Source: JAVVPO01 sp036655715 | Lineage (GTDB): Bacteria; Bacillota; Clostridia; Lachnospirales; Cellulosilyticaceae | Reading direction: 5' to 3' | DNA: 8,518 nucleotides | Assembly: GCA_036655715.1 (NCBI GenBank) | Contig: JAVVPO010000093.1 | Location: 1 to 8,518, forward strand | Shown here: in pieces, positions 1-5,586 of the stretch | Layout: the number at the start of each line of letters is the position of its first letter | Numbering within the stretch: position 1 is the stretch's first letter | Translations under genes and position numbers: made by a program | The notes under the pieces: model-generated | What the model was told of the DNA's origin: nothing | Database searches by the model: none | Seen by the model: only the letters and a program-made list of their open reading frames with translations

Positions 1-103
1 ACCCTATATTTTCACATAATTTTACTGTAGTTTTTCTACTTTTTCAATCAAATATTGAATTTTTCTAAAAATCATAGATACTGATAGGTTTTCTATTATT
101 TGC

Positions 104-331
104 TCATAGTATAACGCTAACTCCTTCTGGTATTTCCCCTGCATATCTAATATAAGTATCACTTTCTTCCATGATGTAATCATTCATGCCCCTTATAACC
201 CTATCTCTGCTTTCGCTATGAAGAACAACTTCTCCGCCCATAACTGTTCCATTATCATCTTTGTCACAGTTAATCATAAATACCCATTGTCCATTGAACT
301 CTTGATTTATACTTTCAATTGTTTTATACAT
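104..331 (-). CDS. Small uncharacterised protein, 75 aa
   Basis: An open frame extends upstream to 373, but the start at 331 is preferred. The ATG there follows AGAGGTGA at a good Shine-Dalgarno distance, and the extra 14 residues have no comparable site. The product is acidic and apparently soluble, with no signal peptide or membrane segment. It begins MYKTIESINQEFNGQWVF, has a central GGEVVLHSESRD stretch and ends YAGEIPEGVSVIL. From memory, this pattern (a tryptophan-bearing N-terminal strand, a 'HSxxRD' middle and a terminal 'IPEG' strand) recalls small proteins sometimes encoded beside retropepsin-like aspartic proteases. That likeness is unverified and no protease gene is visible here. 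Any downstream partner would lie beyond the left edge, since 1-103 contains no convincing ORF. A weak promoter-like pair (ATAACA, 17 nt, TAATAT; about 372-400, minus strand) lies upstream. The gene is probably real; its function is unknown. Confidence 0.7.
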   Translation of the reverse strand: MYKTIESINQEFNGQWVFMINCDKDDNGTVMGGEVVLHSESRDRVIRGMNDYIMEESDTYIRYAGEIPEGVSVIL

Positions 332-444
332 CAACTCACCTCTTTCCAGTAAGTATTTACCTTTATATACCATATTATTAGCATCTACTACCCTTGTTAT
401 ATCTAAAAATTAATTATCTCTTTCTATTAATACCATTACTGTTA

Positions 445-453
445 TGCTATAAT
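445..453 (+). promoter_or_regulatory. Extended -10 promoter for the small membrane ORF
   Basis: TGCTATAAT is a perfect extended -10 element (TGnTATAAT). No good -35 hexamer lies 16-18 nt upstream, which extended -10 promoters tolerate. Initiation would fall near 460, giving a leader of about 109 nt before the ORF at 569. It diverges from the minus-strand gene at 104-331. Confidence 0.55.
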
Positions 454-474
454 ATTCCAGTAAATATAACTAAA

Positions 475-557
475 CCGTAGATGGATGGCTACGGGGGTTT
501 TGAACGTTTTCTCCTCCTTGGGCTATTGGTGATTTATTCATCATGGCACAAAGGGGG
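475..557 (+). promoter_or_regulatory. Structured leader with possible Shine-Dalgarno masking
   Basis: Two structures can be drawn. First, CCGTAG (475-480) and CTACGG (489-494) form a perfect 6-bp stem around an 8-nt loop carrying two ATGs. Second, the pyrimidine run CCTCCTT (513-519) can pair with AAGGGGG (551-557), the Shine-Dalgarno core of the ORF at 569, as 7 bp with one G-U. The tract GGGCTATTGG (520-529) beside it is the exact reverse complement of CCAATAGCCC (761-770) in the 3' UTR. Together they suggest a transcript that folds to hide its own ribosome-binding site. The pairings are visible in the sequence; the regulatory role is inferred. Confidence 0.4.
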
Positions 558-568
558 TGGTATTGGAT

Positions 569-727
569 ATGATACTAATGATAATCATAGTCTTAGCTAT
601 TCTAGTTATTACTATTGTTTATGTCCTAAAAGGTATTTATGTTATTAAATTTAATCTTGAGGGCAGTCTAAAAGGCTTTAAAATCAGCTTTGAAACAAAA
701 AAAGACACTCCATCCAGCAAGAAGTAG
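569..727 (+). CDS. Small single-pass membrane peptide, 52 aa; candidate type I toxin
   Basis: This short ORF begins with ATG at 569, 8 nt after the strong Shine-Dalgarno site AGGGGGTGG (552-560). Residues 2-20 are almost entirely aliphatic (Ile, Leu, Val, Met) and form one transmembrane helix. The rest is a lysine-rich tail (8 Lys from residue 21 on) containing NLEGSLKGFKISFETKK, probably cytoplasmic. It has its own extended -10 promoter (445-453) and a 3' hairpin terminator (799-829). The size, single helix plus basic tail, maskable ribosome-binding site and convergent antisense signals fit the toxin of a type I toxin-antitoxin system. A small phage-type or housekeeping membrane peptide is the main alternative. 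I do not recognise it as TxpA, BsrG, Fst, Hok or another named family. That it is coding is fairly well supported; the toxin role is inference. Confidence 0.6.
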   Translation: MILMIIIVLAILVITIVYVLKGIYVIKFNLEGSLKGFKISFETKKDTPSSKK

Positions 728-732
728 TGTCT
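697..732 (-). terminator. Minus-strand intrinsic terminator inside the 3' end of the small ORF
   Basis: Read on the minus strand, AGACACT (732-726) and AGTGTCT (709-703) form a 7-bp stem with a 16-nt loop, running directly into seven T residues (703-697) and then GTTT. The orientation is opposite to the ORF it overlaps and no minus-strand coding gene ends here, so it would terminate an antisense transcript. The long loop makes it of moderate strength. Confidence 0.45.
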
Positions 733-798
733 CAGTTCTGTTTTTAATTCATTGTATTTTCCAATAGCCCTAAAATAAAACAAACGTCTCACTTTAGG

Positions 799-836
799 AA
801 TGCTTAGTAGTTACCATCTACTGAGCATTTCTTTTA
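799..836 (+). terminator. Terminator of the small membrane ORF transcript
   Basis: AATGCTTAGTAG (799-810) and CTACTGAGCATT (818-829) form a 12-bp stem with one G-U pair and a 7-nt loop, followed by TCTTTTATA. The T-rich side is on the plus strand, so it terminates the transcript starting near 460, giving an mRNA of about 375 nt with an unusually long 3' UTR of about 110 nt. Confidence 0.7.
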
Positions 837-845
837 TATACTCAT

Positions 846-851
846 ATTATA
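846..851 (-). promoter_or_regulatory. Possible promoter for the antisense RNA
   Basis: A perfect TATAAT lies on the minus strand at 851-846. Only TTTATT (3 of 6 matches to TTGACA) sits at a 16-nt spacing. In AT-rich DNA such a box can arise by chance; its position just outside the plus-strand terminator is what makes it worth recording. Confidence 0.3.
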
Positions 852-1008
852 TCAAACTTTTATTAAAAATAAACCCTCTTATGCCATAATTATTTTTCAA
901 TCCAAAAATTCCTCATAAAATTGTACTAGAACTATCCCACTCAAACGACTAACTATTTTATTATGCGTACGCTCTATTCACTTTAAAACTTAGTTCTTCG
1001 TAAGCGTA
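852..1008. other. Intergenic stretch without a recognised gene
   Basis: I see no ORF with a ribosome-binding site on either strand here. There is an 8-bp palindrome, GCGTACGC (965-972). The tract at 940-956 closely repeats sequence at 1221-1237 on the other side of the large palindrome. The stretch may be decayed DNA or part of an insertion. Confidence 0.5.
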
Positions 1009-1211
1009 GCCTAAAAGGGAGAGGGATATGTCCGTAAGCTTCATCTCGAATATTTGCCAAAAAATCTTAGCTAGCTTTTCCTAACTGTTCTTAGGCATAC
1101 TGTTTGAAGCGGTTTTTGCTGAGTTTATGCCGTTAGTTAGGAAAAGGTGGCTTAGATTTTTGGCAAATGTGAGAATAGAAGCTGGAGGACATATCCCTCT
1201 CCCTTTTAGGC
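1009..1211. repeat. 203-bp near-complete palindrome; MITE-like element or large hairpin RNA
   Basis: The outer 25 bases (1009-1033) are an exact inverted repeat of 1187-1211. Pairing continues inward through AGCTTC/GAAGCT (1037-1042 with 1178-1183), ATTTGCC/GGCAAAT (1052-1058 with 1162-1168), an A/T run plus TCT/AGA (to 1067 and 1154), and a stem of about 19 positions with few mismatches (1069-1087 with 1134-1152). A cap hairpin GGCATA/TATGCC (1094-1099 with 1126-1131) closes it. Either strand could fold into one long hairpin. No ORF is present. It lies 26 bp past the pyrG stop codon, so the minus-strand pyrG transcript would read into it, and it may act as a transcription barrier or mRNA stabiliser. 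The form suggests a non-autonomous mobile palindrome, but copy number cannot be judged from one window. Confidence 0.8.
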
Positions 1212-1237
1212 GGACCTTCCCTCAAACAACTACCTAT

Positions 1238-2848
1238 CTATTTCTCTCCCTCATTTAAACTTGCCCCCACAAAATCCACAAACAACGGATGTGGATTATT
1301 CGGTCTTGATAAAAACTCAGGATGGAACTGTACCCCTACAAACCAAGGATGTTCCCTAACTTCCACCATCTCGACTAGCCTACCATCTGGTGATGTCCCT
1401 GAAATAACTAACCCCTTCTCTACTAACAAATCCCTATACTCATTATTAAACTCATAGCGATGTCTATGTCTTTCTTCTATCATATCTTTTTTATAAGCTT
1501 CATAAGCCAATGTTTCCTTCTCAACCTTACATGGATACACGCCTAACCTAAGTGTCCCACCCATATCCTCTACATCCTTCTGATCAGACATAAGGTCGAT
1601 GACTGGATAAGGTGTAGTAGGTGCAAGTTCTGAACTATGAGCACCTTCTAGCCCTGCTACATGACGCGCAAATTCAATGACTACTGCTTGCATGCCAAGA
1701 CATATTCCTAAGAAAGGAATATTCTGTGTACGTGCATATTCAATAGCTGCAATCTTTCCTTCTACACCTCTATCACCAAACCCACCTGGCACTAAGATAC
1801 CTTGCGCTGCTCCTAATACCTGCTGTGCATTCTCTCTTGTTACTTCCTCTGCATTAATCCAGTCTATCTCTACATCTGCTCCCTGCGCTATTCCCGCATG
1901 TTTTAAAGACTCTACAATGGAGATATATGCATCATGTAATGCGACATATTTTCCTACTAGTGCAATCCTAGTCGTTTTAGTCTTCATCTTTTCCTTCTCA
2001 ACAAGTGCTTTCCACTCTTTTAGATCGGGTTCTTTGCAGTCCATGTGTAGCTTCCTACATACAATGTTAGCTAACCCCTCTTTTTCTAGCATAAGTGGCA
2101 CTTCATATAAAGTATCTGCATCTAAGTTTTGTACGACACAGTCTTTATCTACATTACAGAATAATGCCATCTTATATTTCATATCCTCTGATATATCATG
2201 CTCTGTTCTACAGACAATAATATCTGGCTGTATCCCTATAGAAAGCAGCTCTTTTACAGAATGCTGTGTAGGCTTTGTCTTCATCTCACCCGATTTGGCT
2301 AGGTATGGAATAAGCGTTACATGGATATAGAGTACATTTTCTCTGCCCACGTCTGTTGCGACTTGCCTAATAGCTTCTAGGAATGGCAAACTCTCAATAT
2401 CTCCAACCGTACCACCTATTTCAGTAATAACTATATCAGATGCTTGACCCGTTCTTCCGACTCGATATACACAGTCTTTAATCATATTTGTAATATGCGG
2501 AATGACTTGTACTGTAGCCCCTAGATAATCCCCTTTTCTTTCTTTATTAAGAACAGACCAATAGATTTTCCCCGTTGTTACATTACTATATTTATTAAGA
2601 TTTTCATCTATAAATCTTTCATAATGCCCTAAGTCTAAATCCGTTTCAGCCCCATCATGAGTGACAAATACCTCTCCATGTTGATAAGGGCTCATAGTCC
2701 CTGGATCTATATTAATATAAGGATCAAATTTTTGAATAGTAACTTTTTTTCCTCTTGCTTTAAGTAGTCTACCTAGACAAGCAGCTGTTATACCTTTTCC
2801 AAGTCCAGACACTACCCCTCCTGTAACAAAAATATATTTCGTGGCCAT
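1238..2848 (-). CDS. pyrG: CTP synthase, glutamine hydrolysing
   Basis: Makes CTP from UTP, ATP and glutamine in the cytoplasm, the last step of de novo pyrimidine nucleotide synthesis. The N-terminal synthetase domain (about 1-265) starts MATKYIFVTGG and carries the P-loop GGVVSGLGKG, IQKFDPYINIDPG and the EIGGTVGDIE motif. The C-terminal class I glutamine amidotransferase domain has the nucleophile Cys383 in GICLGMQ and the His509/Glu511 pair in QFHPEF. Length is 536 aa, normal for the family. The frame can be opened at a GTG at 2857, but that GTG is the tail of the Shine-Dalgarno site GAGGTG, so the ATG at 2848 is the real start. It appears to be transcribed alone. I found neither a clear promoter nor the leader attenuator hairpin known upstream of Bacillus subtilis pyrG. 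The large palindrome at 1009-1211 lies just downstream. Confidence 0.98.
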   Translation of the reverse strand: MATKYIFVTGGVVSGLGKGITAACLGRLLKARGKKVTIQKFDPYINIDPGTMSPYQHGEVFVTHDGAETDLDLGHYERFIDENLNKYSNVTTGKIYWSVLNKERKGDYLGATVQVIPHITNMIKDCVYRVGRTGQASDIVITEIGGTVGDIESLPFLEAIRQVATDVGRENVLYIHVTLIPYLAKSGEMKTKPTQHSVKELLSIGIQPDIIVCRTEHDISEDMKYKMALFCNVDKDCVVQNLDADTLYEVPLMLEKEGLANIVCRKLHMDCKEPDLKEWKALVEKEKMKTKTTRIALVGKYVALHDAYISIVESLKHAGIAQGADVEIDWINAEEVTRENAQQVLGAAQGILVPGGFGDRGVEGKIAAIEYARTQNIPFLGICLGMQAVVIEFARHVAGLEGAHSSELAPTTPYPVIDLMSDQKDVEDMGGTLRLGVYPCKVEKETLAYEAYKKDMIEERHRHRYEFNNEYRDLLVEKGLVISGTSPDGRLVEMVEVREHPWFVGVQFHPEFLSRPNNPHPLFVDFVGASLNEGEK

Positions 2849-2986
2849 GCTCTTCACCTCAACAGTATTGTATTTTCTGTTATTATCTCTTGCTTGGTGT
2901 TAAGTAATGTACTTTCTAGCCTGTAAATTTATCCTAATTTAGTTTTTATGTAGAATTTTTCCACTTGTTTTTTTGCCTTTAATCTA

Positions 2987-3015
2987 AAAGAATCCCTTAT
3001 ACTAAGGGATTCTTT
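2987..3015 (-). terminator. Terminator after murG
   Basis: A perfect 13-bp stem, AAAGAATCCCTTA (2987-2999) with its complement at 3003-3015, encloses a 3-nt loop. On the minus strand it ends TTCTTTTAG, 51 nt past the murG stop codon. It separates the malic enzyme-murG operon from pyrG, which therefore needs its own promoter in 2849-2986. Confidence 0.85.
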
Positions 3016-3065
3016 ACTTATATGATGGTTATTTCATAGCTATCTACTGATAGAATTTCCATAAC

Positions 3066-4124
3066 TTACTTGTATTTTCTTATCTCTGCCATCACTTTTT
3101 CAACTCCACCTGATTTATGTGAGTTACCCATGGCATTTGTATAAAATTCTCTATTCTCATAGAGTTTATTAATCTTTTCAAGTAGTGCATCTTGACTTAA
3201 CTCTTCCTCTTCTAAAACCTCTGAATAACCTTGTTTTTGCATAGATTTAGCATTAAGTATTTGATCTCCACGACTTGCTAACTGTGAAAGAGGGATAAGT
3301 AAATTAGGTATACTTAGGGCTACTATCTCCGCCAATGCATTGGCTCCCGCTCTTGAAAGCATCACATCTGCTGCTGCAAAAAGATGTGTCAGTTCTTCTC
3401 TTACATATTCAAATTGACGATAACCTTCTTTATCTACTAAAGTCGTATCTAAGTTACCTTTGCCGCATATATGAATGATATTGAACTTTTGCTCTAACTT
3501 ATCTAATGCTTCTCTTAAAATAGTATTGATTTTAACAGAGCCTAGGCTTCCTCCCATAACTAATAGAACAGGTTTATCTTCTTTGAATCCACATAACTTA
3601 AGTGCTTCTTCCTTGCTTCCTTTAAAGAGTTCTTCTCTAATAGGTGTTCCTGTAAGCACACCTTTTTCTCCTACATACTTAAGTGTCTCTGGGAAGTTAA
3701 CGCAAATTGTCTTTGCCCCTTTTGATGCTATTTTGTTCGCTAAACCAGGTGTGATATCTGATTCATGTATAATAACAGGGATTTTAAGCATCTTAGCAGC
3801 TAACACTACCGGAACTGTTACATATCCACCTTTAGAAAATATTACTCTTGGTTTTAGTTTCCTAAGTAATTTATACGCATCAATAAGCCCCTTAACTACC
3901 TTAAAAGGATCTTTGACATTTTCTAAAGACATATATCGTCTTAATTTGCCAGAGGATATCCCGTCATAATGGATACCTTCCTTTTCTATTAACTCTTTTT
4001 CAATTCCTGTGTGACTGCCTATATACCTTATGTCCCAACCTTCATCTCTTAGTTTCGGAATAAGTGCAATGTTAGGAGTAACATGCCCTGCTGTTCCTCC
4101 TCCTGTAAGCACAATTGTTTTCAC
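3066..4124 (-). CDS. murG: UDP-GlcNAc:lipid I N-acetylglucosaminyltransferase
   Basis: Transfers GlcNAc from UDP-GlcNAc to lipid I to make lipid II, the last cytoplasmic-face step of peptidoglycan precursor synthesis. It is a GT-B fold peripheral membrane enzyme of the usual length (352 aa). Motifs are the first glycine-rich loop GGGTAGHVTP (8-17), FSKGGYVTVP, HESDITPGLANK, the second loop GGSLGS (191-196), SRAGANALAE with Glu266, and QLASRGDQ with Gln288 for UDP-GlcNAc. The HESD form (rather than HEQN) is one I associate with Staphylococcus aureus MurG and the second MurG of the Bacillus cereus group, whose genes lie outside the division and cell wall cluster. That agrees with the absence here of mraY, murD, ftsW or ftsQ. 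The start is GTG, 8-9 nt after AAGGAGGGG. It sits 19 nt behind the malic enzyme gene, so the two are probably cotranscribed. A second murG elsewhere in the genome is possible. Confidence 0.95.
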   Translation of the reverse strand: MKTIVLTGGGTAGHVTPNIALIPKLRDEGWDIRYIGSHTGIEKELIEKEGIHYDGISSGKLRRYMSLENVKDPFKVVKGLIDAYKLLRKLKPRVIFSKGGYVTVPVVLAAKMLKIPVIIHESDITPGLANKIASKGAKTICVNFPETLKYVGEKGVLTGTPIREELFKGSKEEALKLCGFKEDKPVLLVMGGSLGSVKINTILREALDKLEQKFNIIHICGKGNLDTTLVDKEGYRQFEYVREELTHLFAAADVMLSRAGANALAEIVALSIPNLLIPLSQLASRGDQILNAKSMQKQGYSEVLEEEELSQDALLEKINKLYENREFYTNAMGNSHKSGGVEKVMAEIRKYK

Positions 4125-4143
4125 GTTTTTTGCCCCTCCTTAA

Positions 4144-5295
4144 TTAGTTGGCTGCCTCTATAACTGCTTTGGCAACCTGATCTGCGATTCCCTCTTTAAA
4201 TGGTATTGGCAGTATATTCTCTGGGTTTAATGCTTTGTCATCAATCATACTAGCTATAGCTATGGCTGCTGCTATCTTCATCTCTTCTGTAATACTCTTA
4301 GCTCTTGCAAGGAGTGCCCCTTTAAAGATACCTGGGAACACTAAGACATTGTTTACTTGATTTGGAAAATCTGACCTTCCCGTCCCTACAATTAATGCAC
4401 CTGCTGACTTGGCTAAATCTGGCATAATCTCTGGTGTTGGATTAGCCATAGCAAAAACGATAGCATCTTTGTTCATACTCGCTATCATCTCTTCAGATAC
4501 TATATTTGGTGCAGACACGCCTATAAATATATCCGCACCTGCTAAAGCATCTTTTAGGCTACCTTTTAAGCTTTCTTTATTAGTTCTTTGGCAAATTTCT
4601 TTTTGTGCCCAATTGAGCCAGTCTTCACTAGCTTCTAATATACCTGCCTTATCAACTACTATTATATTCACGAATCCATAATTTAGTAGTAATTTCGTAA
4701 TAGCAATTCCTGCTGAACCTGCTCCATTTACGACTACTCTTACTTGCTGCTTAGATTTACCAGCCACTTTCAGGGCATTAATAAGCCCTGCTAATACAAC
4801 AATAGCTGTACCGTGTTGATCATCATGAAAAACTGGGATATCTAATTCTTCTTTAAGTCTTTCTTCTATTTCAAAACATCTTGGCGCTGCTATATCTTCT
4901 AAATTAATACCACCAAAAGTAGGTGCTATTTGTTTAATAAACTTAATAATCTCTTCTGTATCTTTTGTATCTATGCAGATAGGTATTGCATTAACACCCG
5001 CAAACTCTTTGAAAAGAACGGCTTTCCCCTCCATAACTGGCATAGCTGCATAAGGCCCTATATCACCCAGTCCAAGTACTGCTGTTCCATCTGATATAAC
5101 TGCTACAGTATTGCCTTTCATTGTATATTTATATACATCTTCTTGGCACTTTGCAATCTTGCGGCATGGCTCTGCAACTCCTGGTGTGTAAGCGATAGAT
5201 AAGTCTTCTTTGCTACTTACTTTAGCTTTGGCTGTTATTTCTAGCTTGCCTTGCCATTCTTCATGTTTTTGAAGCGCAATCTCATTAATATCCAC
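4144..5295 (-). CDS. NAD(P)-dependent malic enzyme
   Basis: Oxidative decarboxylation of malate to pyruvate and CO2 with reduction of NAD(P)+, in the cytoplasm, linking C4 acids to pyruvate. It has 383 residues, the short bacterial form without the C-terminal phosphotransacetylase-like domain of MaeB. Visible motifs are catalytic Tyr36 in YTPGVAEPC, Lys91 in MEGKAVLFKEF, metal ligands Glu133 and Asp134 (NLEDIAAPRCFEIE) and Asp159 (FHDDQHGTA), the Rossmann loop GAGSAG (191-196) and ANPTPEI. An Asp at the end of the second Rossmann strand (VVDKAG) hints at NAD rather than NADP, but this is weak. The start is GTG, 8-9 nt after AAGGAG; the only nearby ATG lies 9 nt inside and is poorly placed. 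It is first in an apparent operon with murG and divergent from asnB, with a good promoter at 5402-5431. Confidence 0.95.
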   Translation of the reverse strand: MDINEIALQKHEEWQGKLEITAKAKVSSKEDLSIAYTPGVAEPCRKIAKCQEDVYKYTMKGNTVAVISDGTAVLGLGDIGPYAAMPVMEGKAVLFKEFAGVNAIPICIDTKDTEEIIKFIKQIAPTFGGINLEDIAAPRCFEIEERLKEELDIPVFHDDQHGTAIVVLAGLINALKVAGKSKQQVRVVVNGAGSAGIAITKLLLNYGFVNIIVVDKAGILEASEDWLNWAQKEICQRTNKESLKGSLKDALAGADIFIGVSAPNIVSEEMIASMNKDAIVFAMANPTPEIMPDLAKSAGALIVGTGRSDFPNQVNNVLVFPGIFKGALLARAKSITEEMKIAAAIAIASMIDDKALNPENILPIPFKEGIADQVAKAVIEAAN

Positions 5296-5368
5296 TCTAC
5301 TCTCTCCTTATAAACCCTTTTTGATAAGCCCCATGTATATGCTTTCACCTATTTATTTCCATAATATG

Positions 5369-5389
5369 TAGGCCCTTCATAGGCCTTCA
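5369..5389. repeat. Tandem repeat near the malic enzyme transcription start
   Basis: TAGGCCCTTCA (5369-5379) is followed at once by TAGGCCTTCA (5380-5389), a two-copy tandem repeat differing by one C. The same bases allow a short AGGCC/GGCCT stem. It lies a few bases downstream of the predicted start point (about 5395, minus strand), a plausible operator position, though no regulator is known. Confidence 0.45.
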
Positions 5390-5401
5390 GACATACACAT
5401 A

Positions 5402-5431
5402 ATAATACTATCTTCTCTGTATCCTAGTCAA
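5402..5431 (-). promoter_or_regulatory. Promoter for the malic enzyme-murG operon
   Basis: On the minus strand, TTGACT (5431-5426), an 18-nt spacer and TATTAT (5407-5402) each match the vegetative consensus at 5 of 6 positions. Transcription would start near 5395, giving a leader of about 100 nt ahead of the GTG at 5295. Confidence 0.6.
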
Positions 5432-5518
5432 CATAGAATAACCTATTATTTTATACCAAATAATTTTTGTATTTTTAGTGTTTATGATTATTTTTTGAGG
5501 AAATACTCTAAGAAATGG

Positions 5519-5546
5519 TTGATTGATTTTAACTAGAATCTATGGT
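5519..5546 (+). promoter_or_regulatory. Possible asnB promoter
   Basis: TTGATT (5519-5524), 16 nt, TATGGT (5541-5546). The -35 is fair and the -10 only moderate. Initiation near 5553 would leave a leader of about 34 nt, too short for a T-box riboswitch. Confidence 0.35.
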
Positions 5547-5586
5547 ACATTTGTATGTATATTTAATGAGAAAGGAGCCCTTACAT

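Larger units (their letters stand above)
697..839 (-). ncRNA. Candidate antisense RNA (type I antitoxin)
   Basis: A minus-strand RNA is predicted from a TATAAT box at 851-846, starting near 839 and ending at the T-run terminator at 703-697, so about 140 nt. It would be fully complementary to the last eight codons or so of the 52-aa ORF and to its whole 3' UTR, including the CCAATAGCCC tract that can pair with the leader. Tail-to-tail overlap of this kind is the arrangement of txpA/RatA and bsrG/SR4 in Bacillus subtilis. The -35 region is poor, and no transcript evidence is available from sequence. Confidence 0.33.

Noticed and set aside
19..76. Possible terminator hairpin TTCAAT/ATTGAA left of the 75-aa gene
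   Set aside because: The stem is only 6 bp and AT-only, and the T-run lies on the strand opposite to that needed.
1677..2330. Long plus-strand frame of 217 codons
   Set aside because: It lies wholly inside pyrG on the opposite strand. The product is rich in Ser, Thr, Cys and Ile with no motif, and the start has no ribosome-binding site.
2849..2857. Upstream GTG start for pyrG
   Set aside because: The GTG is part of the GAGGTG Shine-Dalgarno site serving the ATG at 2848, and the family starts at MATKYIFVTGG.
2849..2986. Attenuator upstream of pyrG as in Bacillus subtilis
   Set aside because: The only hairpin nearby (2987-3015) belongs to the murG end; no GC-rich hairpin plus T-run lies in the pyrG leader, and no GGGC start region stands out.
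3475..3969. Plus-strand frame of 164 codons
   Set aside because: It is antisense to murG, whose catalytic motifs are complete, and has no Shine-Dalgarno site or recognisable domain.
4409..4681. Plus-strand frame of 90 codons inside the malic enzyme gene
   Set aside because: A shadow of the malic enzyme coding sequence, with no start signal.
5542..5586. Fifteen-codon N-terminal extension of asnB
   Set aside because: AsnB needs Cys directly after the initiator Met; the ATG at 5587 gives this and has the Shine-Dalgarno site.
5432..5586. T-box or other riboswitch ahead of asnB
   Set aside because: The likely leader is about 34 nt, with no T-box sequence, specifier stem or terminator/antiterminator pair.
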